Assembly: GCA_018659585.1 (NCBI GenBank)
Contig: JABJMC010000041.1
Coordinates: forward strand, 1 to 44,218
DNA length: 44,218 bases
From: Candidatus Peregrinibacteria bacterium
Lineage (GTDB): Bacteria; Patescibacteriota; Gracilibacteria; UBA1369; UBA12473
Direction of reading: 5' to 3'
In this document: in pieces, positions 9,650-17,423 of the stretch
Layout of the letters: every line of letters begins with the position of its first letter
Position numbering within the stretch: position 1 is the stretch's first letter
Translations under genes and position numbers: made by a program
Notes under the pieces: generated by a model
What the model saw: the letters and a program-made list of their open reading frames with translations, nothing else
What the model was told of the DNA's origin: nothing
Databases searched by the model: none

Positions 9650-10885
9650 ATGAAGAAAATTGTAATTATTGGAGGAGGGGCAGCCGGCATGATGGCCGCA
9701 GCGGGATTAGCCGAGATGGGTCACGGTGAAAAAGTTATTTTGCTCGAAAGTAATGATGTTTTAGGTAGGAAGGTTGCGATTTCGGGAGGAGGACGATGCA
9801 ATGTCACGACTGGGTTATCTGATATAAAAAAAGTACTTTCTAATTATCCGCGTGGCGCCAAGTTTTTGCGTCATGCGATGTATGAATTTTCTCCTAATGC
9901 AATGTGTGAGTGGCTAGAAAATCACGGAATCCCTCTTAAAACCGAAAAGGATAACCGCGTTTTTCCAAAATCAAATAAAGGGGAGGATGTGGTGAAGGTT
10001 TTTGAAAAAACTCTTGTTGAGAGTGGCGTTGAAATTCGTTATCAATCCACCGTTAAAAGTATTCAAAAAGGCTTTGTTGTAAGCTTAGAAGATGGAGAAA
10101 AAATCAAGGCTGAATCTGTAGTTATTACAACCGGTGGTCAGGCGTATCGAGAAACTGGCTCATTAGGGGATGGGTATGGATTTGCGGAATCACTTGGCCA
10201 CACAATCACACCGCTTGCTCCAAGTTTAAGTGCTTTTACAGTCAAGGATGATTGGGTGAAAAAATTAGCTGGCTTATCTTTTTCTGAGGTTCGATTGCGG
10301 CTTTCCGGAGCTAATCGTTATGAATTTTCTGGGCCTATTCTTTTTACACATAAAGGGATCACTGGACCGGCTGTGTTTGCTCTTTCTTCCTTGGCCGCCT
10401 ACGAAATTCTTACGCCAGATAATCCGACTCGACTGGCGATTGATTTTTCCCCGAACGAATCTTATGAAGCTCTTACTCAGAAACTTGTTGAGGCAATGCA
10501 GACTGCTCCTCAAAAACGTCTTTCAAATACGCTTGGTAAGTTTGTTTACAAGTCCATGGGTCCCACATTATGCGCTTTAGCCGATATTTCCGAAAATCGA
10601 ACAAATGCCGAGGTTGGTAAAAAAGGTTTGGCTAGGGTAGTAGAGTGTTTAAAAAACACCACTCTTACTGTGAATGGGCGTTTGCCCGGGGAAGAATTTG
10701 TGACTGCCGGGGGCGTTACGCTTACCGAAGTTAATCCCAAAACCATGGGATCTCTAATTTGCCCCGGGCTTTATTTTGCCGGAGAGATTTTAAATATTGA
10801 CGGTTTTACGGGAGGTTACAATTTACAAGCAGCCTGGTGCACAGGGAGGTTTGTAGGATTGTGCACGTGCACAGATTTTGAGTAA
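9650..10885 (+). CDS. BaiN/HI0933-type NAD(P)/FAD-dependent oxidoreductase
   Basis: Flavoprotein of the HI0933/YhiN/BaiN family, 411 aa. The FAD-binding dinucleotide fold opens the protein (IIGGGAAGMMAAAGLAEMG, residues 5-23). The family signature GRKVAISGGGRCNVT follows at ~44-58, then 'TTGGQAYRETGSLGDGY', and the C-terminal FAD motif 'GLYFAGEILNIDGFTGGYN'. Length fits the family. Physiological substrates are poorly known; members include flavin reductases and a bile-acid enzyme, so no substrate is assigned. The stop is 8 nt from the convergent TrmB-type gene. Confidence 0.92.
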   Translation: MKKIVIIGGGAAGMMAAAGLAEMGHGEKVILLESNDVLGRKVAISGGGRCNVTTGLSDIKKVLSNYPRGAKFLRHAMYEFSPNAMCEWLENHGIPLKTEKDNRVFPKSNKGEDVVKVFEKTLVESGVEIRYQSTVKSIQKGFVVSLEDGEKIKAESVVITTGGQAYRETGSLGDGYGFAESLGHTITPLAPSLSAFTVKDDWVKKLAGLSFSEVRLRLSGANRYEFSGPILFTHKGITGPAVFALSSLAAYEILTPDNPTRLAIDFSPNESYEALTQKLVEAMQTAPQKRLSNTLGKFVYKSMGPTLCALADISENRTNAEVGKKGLARVVECLKNTTLTVNGRLPGEEFVTAGGVTLTEVNPKTMGSLICPGLYFAGEILNIDGFTGGYNLQAAWCTGRFVGLCTCTDFE

Positions 10886-10892
10886 CCAAAGT

Positions 10893-11630
10893 TCAAAACT
10901 TTTCCCACATCATCTCAAAAAACGCTTGTTGGGTTTGGGCTAAAGAACAATTCACGATCTCGGTAGCACAGACTTCTTTATCCCCATATGAAACCATATA
11001 AATGGTATTAGAGCAGATAATAGTATCCGAAGGAAAAGTTACTTTTCTAGGTAAAATTTTGATTTGGTGCTTGGTTGAATTAAACCTTTTCTTATATTCT
11101 TCAGCGGTTTTTGATCCCACGACAAATTCTCGAGCCCAGCCCTTCTTTTCTTGGAGAACTTCTCCAATCTTAAAAATATATTCCGGGATAGCTTCTTTCA
11201 TCAGTTCGGGGTTGAAGGCGGCACAAAATCCGGGATTCTTAAGCACCTCTTCATACATTTTCATGATCGCTTCTTTTCCCTCTAAAAAGCGCACTTGCGG
11301 GGTGATACTTAATTTATTTTCTAGAGCCTCAAGTTCAGGTAGTTTTTCCTCAAGGATTTGAAAAGATTGCTCTAGTTTTCGCTCTTTGGTCTTAAAAAGG
11401 TCAGCAAGGGATCGTGCCGGGATGCATTTCACATAGGTTATTCCTCGGCGCTCAAACTCTTCAGTGAGATTAAGGTTTTTTAGTTTTTCAAGAATGACAT
11501 AAGTCGATGAACGCGGTAATCCAACATGCTTAGCTATCACACTGACGGGTTGTGCTCCCAGCTCAAGCATCTTTAAGAAAACATGCATGTCTTTTTCGTT
11601 GGCTCCAAGATTTTGGAAAAGGTTTTTCAT
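10893..11630 (-). CDS. TrmB-type transcriptional regulator
   Basis: Residues ~1-70 form a winged helix: 'AQPVSVIAKHVGLPRSSTYVILEKLKNL' is the recognition region. It is followed by a coiled coil ('ERKLEQSFQILEEKLPELEALENKL') and a C-terminal sensor-like domain, as in TrmB/IclR-like CPR regulators. An upstream in-frame ATG at 11687 would add 19 residues, but a TATAAT promoter lies inside that stretch, so I take 11630 as the start. The effector is unknown. A TGTCGACA palindrome between promoter and start may be its own operator. Confidence 0.85.
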   Translation of the reverse strand: MKNLFQNLGANEKDMHVFLKMLELGAQPVSVIAKHVGLPRSSTYVILEKLKNLNLTEEFERRGITYVKCIPARSLADLFKTKERKLEQSFQILEEKLPELEALENKLSITPQVRFLEGKEAIMKMYEEVLKNPGFCAAFNPELMKEAIPEYIFKIGEVLQEKKGWAREFVVGSKTAEEYKKRFNSTKHQIKILPRKVTFPSDTIICSNTIYMVSYGDKEVCATEIVNCSLAQTQQAFFEMMWEKF

Positions 11631-11643
11631 ATTGTTGTCATAA

Positions 11644-11687
11644 TATGTCGACACATAATTATAGCACTTTTTAAGATTAAAATACAA
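11644..11687 (-). promoter_or_regulatory. Promoter and possible operator of the TrmB-type gene
   Basis: Minus strand TTGTAT (plus 11682-11687), 18-nt spacer, TATAAT (plus 11658-11663). Immediately downstream is the palindrome TGTCGACA (11646-11653), at the likely transcription start and well placed for autorepression. Confidence 0.6.
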
Positions 11688-11715
11688 TATTAAATTAGTA
11701 TTTAGTCGTAGAATC

Positions 11716-11744
11716 TTGACAAATATGAGGTTTTAACATATATT
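11716..11744 (+). promoter_or_regulatory. Strong sigma-70-like promoter
   Basis: TTGACA (11716-11721), 17-nt spacer, TATATT (11739-11744), 26 nt before the ATG at 11771. It is divergent from the TrmB-type gene's promoter, so that regulator could act on both. Confidence 0.75.
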
Positions 11745-11770
11745 CATCTCTTAGTTTTAATTTTTTAATT

Positions 11771-12148
11771 ATGGATACTCTAAAAGTCGACGACAACCCA
11801 GTAGATAAACCACAACAACAAAGATCATGGGTGGAAACCCAGTTAGTCCCTCGCATAGAAGCGGCAGGGTGTCTCCAAGGAACAGTAACCGCGCCCTATG
11901 TTAGTGATGATTGGCGTCCTTTCGTTGAGTTTTCATTGACAGTGGAAATGGTAGGCGAGGACCTCGTTATCAAAGGGGAAAATAGGATCAAAGGTGTCTT
12001 CATGGGAGCAAAAGACGATACAGAGTCATTTGAGGTAACGATCTCTCCCAGTGGCTACGTTAGCTATGGTCTTAGTAATACTGGCGAAAGAAACATGTTT
12101 GATGAACGTATTTACGCGGTTTTGTTTGCGGCCAATGAAGTTAGATAA
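11771..12148 (+). CDS. Unknown 125-aa soluble protein
   Basis: Not recognised. It has no signal peptide or membrane helix. A polar N-terminus ('DDNPVDKPQQQRSW') precedes a mostly beta region ('FVEFSLTVEMVGEDLVIKGE', 'SFEVTISPSGYVSYGL') and a short C-terminal helix. The composition suggests a small beta-barrel or lipocalin-like fold, but that is a guess. It has a strong promoter of its own and is divergent from the TrmB-type regulator, which could control it. Confidence 0.65.
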   Translation: MDTLKVDDNPVDKPQQQRSWVETQLVPRIEAAGCLQGTVTAPYVSDDWRPFVEFSLTVEMVGEDLVIKGENRIKGVFMGAKDDTESFEVTISPSGYVSYGLSNTGERNMFDERIYAVLFAANEVR

Positions 12149-12157
12149 GGGGAGGGG

Positions 12158-12185
12158 TTGACTTTTTACCTTAAAGTACTATAAT
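12158..12185 (+). promoter_or_regulatory. Promoter of the 391-aa gene
   Basis: TTGACT (12158-12163), 16-nt spacer, TATAAT (12180-12185), 32 nt before the ATG at 12218. Confidence 0.7.
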
Positions 12186-12217
12186 CAAGCCTTGTCAATT
12201 TCACAGATAAAGCCACA

Positions 12218-13393
12218 ATGGACTTAAAGCGCGCTGTTATTAATACAGTTAAATATGCTCCCTTATGGATTCCCGGGTGCCTAACTGGCGTAACTGGTGC
12301 TGGAGTCACTGGATTTGGAGCCTTTGCTGAACGACATGCAGCTGAATTTGCCGAGACACGATGCATTTGTGACGAAACTCGTGATCGCATGAGTTTTATT
12401 TTAGATTCGGAAACAGCTGAAGAAAGTTCATTAGATCAATATCGGGCAGAATTGAAAGGTGCGCGCCATATGGCTAAGGATCGTTATAAGTATGACCGAC
12501 ATCAATATTCATATTTTTACGAAGCATTCCATCTTTTAATGTCAGATGCCATGCCCGATCGGGAGACATCTTTATCCAAAGAAGCAGAGCAGAGATCTCG
12601 CCAAGTAAATCGCTATTTAACTCTTTATAATGATGTTTTGGAAAGAGTTCCCCATTTAGAAAATGAAGATGATTTTGAAGATGTAACAAATCGAATTAAA
12701 GATGATTTTGAGGATGAAAGAAAACAGGTATTAGATTTATTAGAATCTCAAGGAAGGCCAGATTTAATTGAAGCAGTGGAGTTATTTGAAAGTGAAGGTC
12801 AGGTCTTAAAAAATGTGACTGATGGGTGGGAAGAGAATATAGATGATTTATCGTTAGAGTTTGTAATTGAGCAAAAAGAATTAGCAGATATTAGTTATGA
12901 ACATTTTGTAACTTTGTTTGTATTAGGAGAAAATCCATTAGTTGATGAGTCTGTCCCCAGAGCGTCTTCTTATGGTGATTTACAACGCAAATATCATAAA
13001 TACATTGACCCTCCTGAAAGTCCTAGCCGGGTTGAAAGAGGTCTTTTGGTGATGCATTATTTAACAATGTTAGCTCAAGGTTGGGACGATTATTATGGTC
13101 AGCATGCCGATCAACGCTTTGGGATTTTAAACTTGCCGACCTACCGGCAGGCTCAGGGCTTTTCTCAAGATAAGATTTATCAAGAAACTGTTAATTGGGC
13201 TGATTATTATGGGTGTAGTGCTTTGTCCTTAAAAGCCAGCCCTCGCTTGTTTATGATTATGGGATTAGGGATAGAAAAAGGCTTTCCAATAATGCTCGAT
13301 AGATATCGAAAGGGATCAACTAAAATGCAAGACCAACCTACTCATTGGATGCGAGTTCAGATGGCTGAAAAAGGTTATTTTGATGCAGAGTAA
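12218..13393 (+). CDS. Unknown membrane-anchored 391-aa protein
   Basis: Not recognised. Residues ~15-37 ('PLWIPGCLTGVTGAGVTGFGAF') form one hydrophobic glycine-rich segment that could be an anchor. The rest is a long, charged, mostly helical domain with coiled-coil-like stretches (residues ~80-215) and many Tyr/His residues ('DRYKYDRHQYSYFYEAF'). Near 275-345 a more compact region ('MHYLTMLAQGWDDYYGQHADQRFG') may be a folded domain. No catalytic motif is identifiable. It is monocistronic with its own promoter and terminator hairpin. Confidence 0.7.
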   Translation: MDLKRAVINTVKYAPLWIPGCLTGVTGAGVTGFGAFAERHAAEFAETRCICDETRDRMSFILDSETAEESSLDQYRAELKGARHMAKDRYKYDRHQYSYFYEAFHLLMSDAMPDRETSLSKEAEQRSRQVNRYLTLYNDVLERVPHLENEDDFEDVTNRIKDDFEDERKQVLDLLESQGRPDLIEAVELFESEGQVLKNVTDGWEENIDDLSLEFVIEQKELADISYEHFVTLFVLGENPLVDESVPRASSYGDLQRKYHKYIDPPESPSRVERGLLVMHYLTMLAQGWDDYYGQHADQRFGILNLPTYRQAQGFSQDKIYQETVNWADYYGCSALSLKASPRLFMIMGLGIEKGFPIMLDRYRKGSTKMQDQPTHWMRVQMAEKGYFDAE

Positions 13394-13405
13394 GTAATTT
13401 GAAAA

Positions 13406-13431
13406 GCAAAATAGGACTTTGTCCTCTTTGC
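13406..13431 (+). terminator. Terminator-like hairpin after the 391-aa gene
   Basis: GCAAA-AT-AGGAC, loop TTT, GTCCT-C-TTTGC. It lies 13 nt after the stop. A long T-run is missing, so termination efficiency is uncertain. Confidence 0.5.
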
Positions 13432-13434
13432 GTG

Positions 13435-13607
13435 TGGAGCGGGTGGTGGGAATATCCATTTGCTTCGCAAATGTTTTACGGCGGGCGTCACTCAAACATG
13501 GTCAAACAAGTTTGCCCGCATTTCTCGTTCCTACGCCGCATCGAACCTCCGGTTCTCTTCCCAATCACAATTAAAAAATGCTGGCCACGAGGGCCATCAT
13601 TTTTCAA
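13435..13607 (-). repeat. tRNA-3'-end-mimic element no. 1 (173 nt)
   Basis: Read on the minus strand, this begins right after the CCA of tRNA-Gly(UCC). It contains the tRNA terminator (hairpin around plus 13579-13602 with an A-run at 13573-13578), a GAACC-GGA-GGTTC hairpin, a GCGGGC/GCCCGC stem and the hairpin CATTTGC-GAA-GCAAATG (plus 13457-13473). It ends in ATTCCCACCACCCGCTCCA (plus 13435-13453), a copy with one mismatch of the 3' end of this same tRNA. An equivalent element of 174 nt follows tRNA-Gly(GCC) at 38382. The layout resembles an integration scar or small mobile element using the tRNA 3' end as target. Confidence 0.7.
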
Positions 13608-13682
13608 TGGAGCGGGTGATGGGAATCGAACCCACCTCTTCAGGTTGGAAGCCTGACATAATAGCCACTATACGACACCCGC
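13608..13682 (-). tRNA. tRNA-Gly(UCC)
   Basis: Full cloverleaf on the minus strand. Acceptor GCGGGTG/CACCCGC, anticodon stem TCAGG/CCTGA with loop CTTCCAA (anticodon TCC), T loop TTCGATT, discriminator T and encoded CCA. It reads GGA/GGG codons. It is divergent from thyA and has its own promoter. Confidence 0.95.
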
Positions 13683-13701
13683 TTAATCTGATTGTGTGCA
13701 T

Positions 13702-13729
13702 ATTATAATGGGGATTACGTGAAATACAA
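13702..13729 (-). promoter_or_regulatory. tRNA-Gly(UCC) promoter
   Basis: Minus strand TTGTAT (plus 13724-13729), 16-nt spacer, TATAAT (plus 13702-13707), about 20 nt upstream of the mature tRNA 5' end. Confidence 0.7.
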
Positions 13730-13741
13730 CATTATTTACAC

Positions 13742-13770
13742 TTGGCGGAGAGGCGGCTTTCTAATATGAT
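13742..13770 (+). promoter_or_regulatory. Promoter of the thyA operon
   Basis: TTGGCG (13742-13747), 17-nt spacer, TATGAT (13765-13770). The thyA ATG follows at 13797 without an obvious Shine-Dalgarno sequence. Confidence 0.6.
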
Positions 13771-13796
13771 GGGAACCGGCCCCTAACCCTCTAAAA

Positions 13797-14609
13797 ATGA
13801 AGCAATACTTAAGTCTTGTTAAAGAGATTCTAGAGAACGGTGAAAAAAAAGAAGATCGCACTGGTGTGGGAACTATTTCGATTTTTGGGGCGCAACGAAA
13901 ATATGACCTCCGCGAAGGGTTTCCGCTTCTTACTACTAAAAAGGTTCTTTTCCCGGCGGTATTGCGGGAACTTTTATGGTTTTTAGATGGCTCCACCAAT
14001 ATCAACAACAATTTAGCCGAGCACACTCCAATTTGGAATGCTTGGGCTGATGAGGACGGTGAGCTTGGCCCGGTTTATGGATACCAATGGCGCAAGTGGG
14101 AAAGTTTTACCAAAAATGAAGAAGGGGAGTGCGAAAAATCACACCTTGATCAAATTCAAGAGGTCATCGATACCATCAAAACCAATCCAGATTCACGTCG
14201 GATTTTGGTGAGCGCCTGGAATGTGGCTGACGTTCCACGTATGAAATTGCCACCTTGTCACTTGTTATTTCAGTTTTATGTGGTGAATGGAAGGCTGGAT
14301 TGCCAACTTTATCAACGTAGTGCGGATGTGGCGCTGGGTGTGCCATTTAACATCGCTAGTTATGCGACCTTAATGCACATGATGGCGCACGAATGCGACC
14401 TTGAACCTGGGATTTTCACTCACACCACCGGCGATACTCATATTTATCTCAATCACGTGGAGGGAATGAAAAAACAACTAACTCGCACTCCCGGGGAGCT
14501 CCCAACCTTAAAAATGGCTAAAAAACCATTCTGGGAACTTAAGTTCGAAGACTTTGAAATTGAAAATTACAAACACGACAAATTTATTAAATTTCCCATC
14601 GCAGTATGA
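13797..14609 (+). CDS. thyA: Thymidylate synthase ThyA
   Basis: Converts dUMP to dTMP with methylene-tetrahydrofolate. R21 in 'DRTGVG' binds phosphate, 'GVYGYQWR'-type residues appear as [11 protein letters not shown] (91-101), the catalytic Cys is C154 in [11 protein letters not shown], and '[19 protein letters not shown]' contributes the dUMP site. 270 aa is normal for the family. First gene of a four-gene operon; its TGA stop overlaps the folA ATG (ATGA), which couples the synthase to the reductase that recycles its dihydrofolate product. Confidence 0.98.
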   Translation: MKQYLSLVKEILENGEKKEDRTGVGTISIFGAQRKYDLREGFPLLTTKKVLFPAVLRELLWFLDGSTNINNNLAEHTPIWNAWADEDGELGPVYGYQWRKWESFTKNEEGECEKSHLDQIQEVIDTIKTNPDSRRILVSAWNVADVPRMKLPPCHLLFQFYVVNGRLDCQLYQRSADVALGVPFNIASYATLMHMMAHECDLEPGIFTHTTGDTHIYLNHVEGMKKQLTRTPGELPTLKMAKKPFWELKFEDFEIENYKHDKFIKFPIAV

Positions 14610-15133
14610 CCAAATTTTACTTAATCGTAGCTATGGATGAGAACCGCGGCATTGGCAAAGATGGTGATCTGGCGTGGCATTTGTCCGAAGACCTCAAATA
14701 TTTTGCTCGGGTTACCAAAAAAACCAAAGACCCCAACAAGCAAAATGCCGTGATTATGGGCCGCAAAACCTGGGAATCTATTCCTGATAAATACCGCCCT
14801 TTAAAAGATCGTCTTAATATTGTGCTTTCTCGAAATGCCGATTATATGGTGGTGCCAGACATCAAATTAGCCCGTACTTTTGAAGATGCACTCGAAGTGG
14901 CAGAAGAGAACAAAGTTGAAACAGTTTTTGTAATTGGTGGGGCTTATGTTTTTGAGCAAGCCTTAAACCGCCCAGAGTGCCAAGGCGTGTATTTGACCGA
15001 AATCCTGAAAGGCTTTGATTGTGATGCCCATTTAGCGCCTATTGATAAAAAAAGCTTTGAAAGAGTAGAAGAATCCGAAATCCACGAAGAAAAAGGCATT
15101 AAATTTCGTTTTGTAGTTTATCGCACCAAGTAA
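14606..15133 (+). CDS. folA: Dihydrofolate reductase FolA
   Basis: NADPH-dependent reduction of dihydrofolate. The conserved N-terminus '[20 protein letters not shown]' carries the Met20-loop region, followed by the acidic active-site residue in 'SEDLKYF' (Asp ~29), '[12 protein letters not shown]', 'LNIVLSRN' and the NADPH motif '[13 protein letters not shown]'. At 175 aa it is a standard single-domain DHFR. The Leu-Ala-Trp in place of Leu-Pro-Trp before the active-site helix is a mild variation. Translation is coupled to thyA by a 4-nt overlap; the LCP gene follows after 5 nt. Confidence 0.97.
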   Translation: MTKFYLIVAMDENRGIGKDGDLAWHLSEDLKYFARVTKKTKDPNKQNAVIMGRKTWESIPDKYRPLKDRLNIVLSRNADYMVVPDIKLARTFEDALEVAEENKVETVFVIGGAYVFEQALNRPECQGVYLTEILKGFDCDAHLAPIDKKSFERVEESEIHEEKGIKFRFVVYRTK

Positions 15134-15138
15134 ATCTC

Positions 15139-16146
15139 ATGAAAAAAGCATTCCACATCATTGTTATGAGTTGCCTTGCTGTCGGATTTTTAGTCCTCCA
15201 TGCCAGTGGGTTAATTTTGTACGAACCCCAAATTGACCCCGAAACCGGTGAAAAAGTAATTTCCATGGCCACACCAGCTCCAAAAGCCAATCTTTTAGCC
15301 AGCTTATTGGATTTAACTTCTAGTGATGAACCCACCGAAGACTTTAATATTTTGGTAGCTGGTAAACACGGCGCCAATGTCGACACTATTATTTTTGCCA
15401 ATGTAGATTTAGACGAAGAAACAGTTCATCTAATCAGCATCCCGCGCGACCTTCATCACAAAAATCGCAAAATTAACAGTGTTTACGCGGATTATGGCAT
15501 GGAAGAAATGACCAAGCGCATCTCTGAAATCAGCGGTCAAACAATCGACCAGTACATCCTGGTTGATATGTATGTGTTCAAAGATTTAGTGGATTTAATT
15601 AATGGGATCGATATTACTTTAGAAGAAGATTTAATTGACCCTTCTTACAAAATTATTGATGAAAACGGCGAAGAAACCACTCTTAATTATCCAGCCGGAG
15701 ATTATCATTTAAACGGAACTGAGGCTCTTCGAATTGCTCGTTCCCGCCATACAACTTCGGATTATTCTCGGGCGGCTCGACAACACATTATTCTCGAAGG
15801 AATTCGCTCCAAAGCCGCCACTTTGGGCTTAGGTGATGCGGTGACTGTTTTACAAATTATGCAGACTGTTCTTGCTAATACCGAGACTAATATTGGCCTT
15901 AACAAGGCTTTTAGTTATTACCTTAAATACAGTGGATTTGAGTTAGATTATGGTTATGTTTTAAGTACTGGGAATGCCTTAGATATGGTGCTTCTTCCGG
16001 TTGATTACGAAACTTCTATGCAAGTTGAGGTGTGTGAAGAAGTTGAGGGTGAGGAGGTTTGTGAAATGAAATACGCGATTTACACGCTCCAACCACGTGA
16101 GGATAATTGGGATTACATTAAATGGTATTTTCAGGGTATAATCTAG
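15139..16146 (+). CDS. LytR-CpsA-Psr (LCP) family cell-wall ligase
   Basis: Membrane-anchored phosphotransferase that attaches polymers to peptidoglycan. One N-terminal anchor helix (residues ~7-28) precedes an extracytoplasmic LCP domain. Its signatures are 'DTIIFANVDLDEETVHLISIP' with the RDL motif (~88-110), 'INSVYADYG', and 'ALRIARSRHTTSDYSRAARQ' (~197-216), which holds the conserved Arg and Asp residues for pyrophosphate binding. A short acidic Cys pair (CEEVEGEEVC) lies near the C-terminus. It sits between folA (5 nt) and rnhA (3 nt) in one operon, an unusual mix of nucleotide and envelope functions. Confidence 0.92.
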   Translation: MKKAFHIIVMSCLAVGFLVLHASGLILYEPQIDPETGEKVISMATPAPKANLLASLLDLTSSDEPTEDFNILVAGKHGANVDTIIFANVDLDEETVHLISIPRDLHHKNRKINSVYADYGMEEMTKRISEISGQTIDQYILVDMYVFKDLVDLINGIDITLEEDLIDPSYKIIDENGEETTLNYPAGDYHLNGTEALRIARSRHTTSDYSRAARQHIILEGIRSKAATLGLGDAVTVLQIMQTVLANTETNIGLNKAFSYYLKYSGFELDYGYVLSTGNALDMVLLPVDYETSMQVEVCEEVEGEEVCEMKYAIYTLQPREDNWDYIKWYFQGII

Positions 16147-16149
16147 CGC

Positions 16150-16929
16150 GTGAAACCTCTTATTATTTACACTGACGGCAGTTGTTTAGGAAATCCCGGG
16201 GCCGGAGGATGGGCCGCGATTATTCAAGATGATCATGCGGAGGTGATTTTGTCTGGAAATGAAACTAAGACCACCAATAATCGAATGGAAATGATGGCCA
16301 TTATTCAAGCTTTAAAGTGGGTCCGCGAGCACTATCAAACAGATCGAAAAACCAAACTTTATTCAGATTCTAGTTTAATTATTAATACGTTGAATGACGG
16401 TTGGAAAAGAAAAGCTAATACCGATCTCTGGGCTGATTTAGACACGACAAATGATGGTCTAAACGTTGAGTGGAACTGGGTTAAAGGGCACGCTAATAAC
16501 CCGTTAAATGAGCGTTGTGATCAATTAGCCGTTAAAGAATCCGAAAAAGCACAAAAAGCCACTTCTGATTCCGATGATTCCGAAGTTTCGAGTAAATCAA
16601 TGCGCGTGGCTTCTCATTCCGAGGGGCAGTTTTTATGTGCTGCTTGTGGGACTTCTTCCCCTGGATTACTAGGTTATATGGAAGAATCTGACATGATTCG
16701 TGTGGATTGTCCGCATTGTGGACGCTATATTAAATTTGCTTCTCCTACTCCGGAGAATTTGGAAAGAGCCAAAAAAAGACCTTTAATCAGTAAAGAACAG
16801 ATTGCCGCCCTGCAAGCCAAAGCCGAAGCAGATGGCAAAACAATTTCTGATCGCGAGCTCAAACAACTCAAAAAAATGACTCAAGCCGAGGCTGAAGTAA
16901 GAATCGAAGCTGAACAAACACTGTTTTAA
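16150..16929 (+). CDS. rnhA: Ribonuclease HI with C-terminal zinc-ribbon extension
   Basis: Degrades RNA in RNA-DNA hybrids. The catalytic residues are D9 (YTDGSC), E47 (NNRMEMM), D73 (LYSDSS) and D124 (ERCDQLA), with H114 in 'VKGHANN'. The RNase H domain ends near residue 130. A Ser-rich linker follows, then a four-Cys knuckle, C163-x2-C166 and C187-x2-C190, which probably binds zinc, and a charged helical tail. The start is GTG at 16150, 3 nt after the LCP stop; no better start exists. The extra zinc domain is not part of standard RnhA and may target nucleic acid. Confidence 0.93.
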   Translation: MKPLIIYTDGSCLGNPGAGGWAAIIQDDHAEVILSGNETKTTNNRMEMMAIIQALKWVREHYQTDRKTKLYSDSSLIINTLNDGWKRKANTDLWADLDTTNDGLNVEWNWVKGHANNPLNERCDQLAVKESEKAQKATSDSDDSEVSSKSMRVASHSEGQFLCAACGTSSPGLLGYMEESDMIRVDCPHCGRYIKFASPTPENLERAKKRPLISKEQIAALQAKAEADGKTISDRELKQLKKMTQAEAEVRIEAEQTLF

Positions 16930-16954
16930 GGAGCCGCTTTAGGACGCCAACCAA

Positions 16955-17275
16955 CTAAACAAGGGCGTCGAGCTTTTTAGCAAGCTCTTCTTTGGGTACA
17001 AAACCAACTGCTTGGTCTACCACTTCCCCTCCTTTTACAAAAATAATAGTTGGAATACTCATTACACCGTATTTACCAGCGGTCGCGCCAGCTTCATCCA
17101 CGTTAACTTTTCCAATTTTTACTTTTCCTTCGTATTCGCCGGCTAATTCTTCGAGAACTGGAGCTAACATCTTACAAGGCCCACACCAATCCGCATAAAA
17201 ATCTACTAAAACCGGGATATCTGATTTAAGGACCTCTTCTTCAAAATTGTCATCTGTAAAGTGGGCAGCTGCCAT
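16955..17275 (-). CDS. trxA: Thioredoxin
   Basis: Small disulfide reductase of 106 aa. The active site WCGPCK has C31 and C34; the cis-Pro is in 'SIPTIIF', and the fold-typical Asp is in 'VLVDFYADW'. No signal peptide, so cytosolic. A minus-strand TATAAT at plus 17308-17313 lies about 33 nt upstream of the ATG; its -35 (CTTTCT) is weak. It is convergent with the thyA operon, with a 25-nt gap. Confidence 0.97.
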   Translation of the reverse strand: MAAAHFTDDNFEEEVLKSDIPVLVDFYADWCGPCKMLAPVLEELAGEYEGKVKIGKVNVDEAGATAGKYGVMSIPTIIFVKGGEVVDQAVGFVPKEELAKKLDALV

Positions 17276-17357
17276 AATAAATTTGGGTTAAAAATAAGCA
17301 TAATTATTATAGTGAAAGGCCCGCGAAAAGAAAGAGAAATTTTCCAGGGGGTAGCTA

Positions 17358-17386
17358 TTGCATGATAAGATTAAATATGTTATAAT
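17358..17386 (+). promoter_or_regulatory. Promoter of the 538-aa surface protein
   Basis: TTGCAT (17358-17363), 17-nt spacer, TATAAT (17381-17386), 37 nt before the ATG at 17424. Confidence 0.7.
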
Positions 17387-17423
17387 TTAATAATGGTTTT
17401 TTAATATCTAAACAAAAATAAAC

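Noticed and set aside
13399-13708. Open frames across tRNA-Gly(UCC)
   Set aside because: They read through the tRNA and its tail element.
14606-14609. Recoded UGA (Gly) as in Gracilibacteria
   Set aside because: UGA ends thyA exactly where folA begins, and no gene here contains internal UGA codons.
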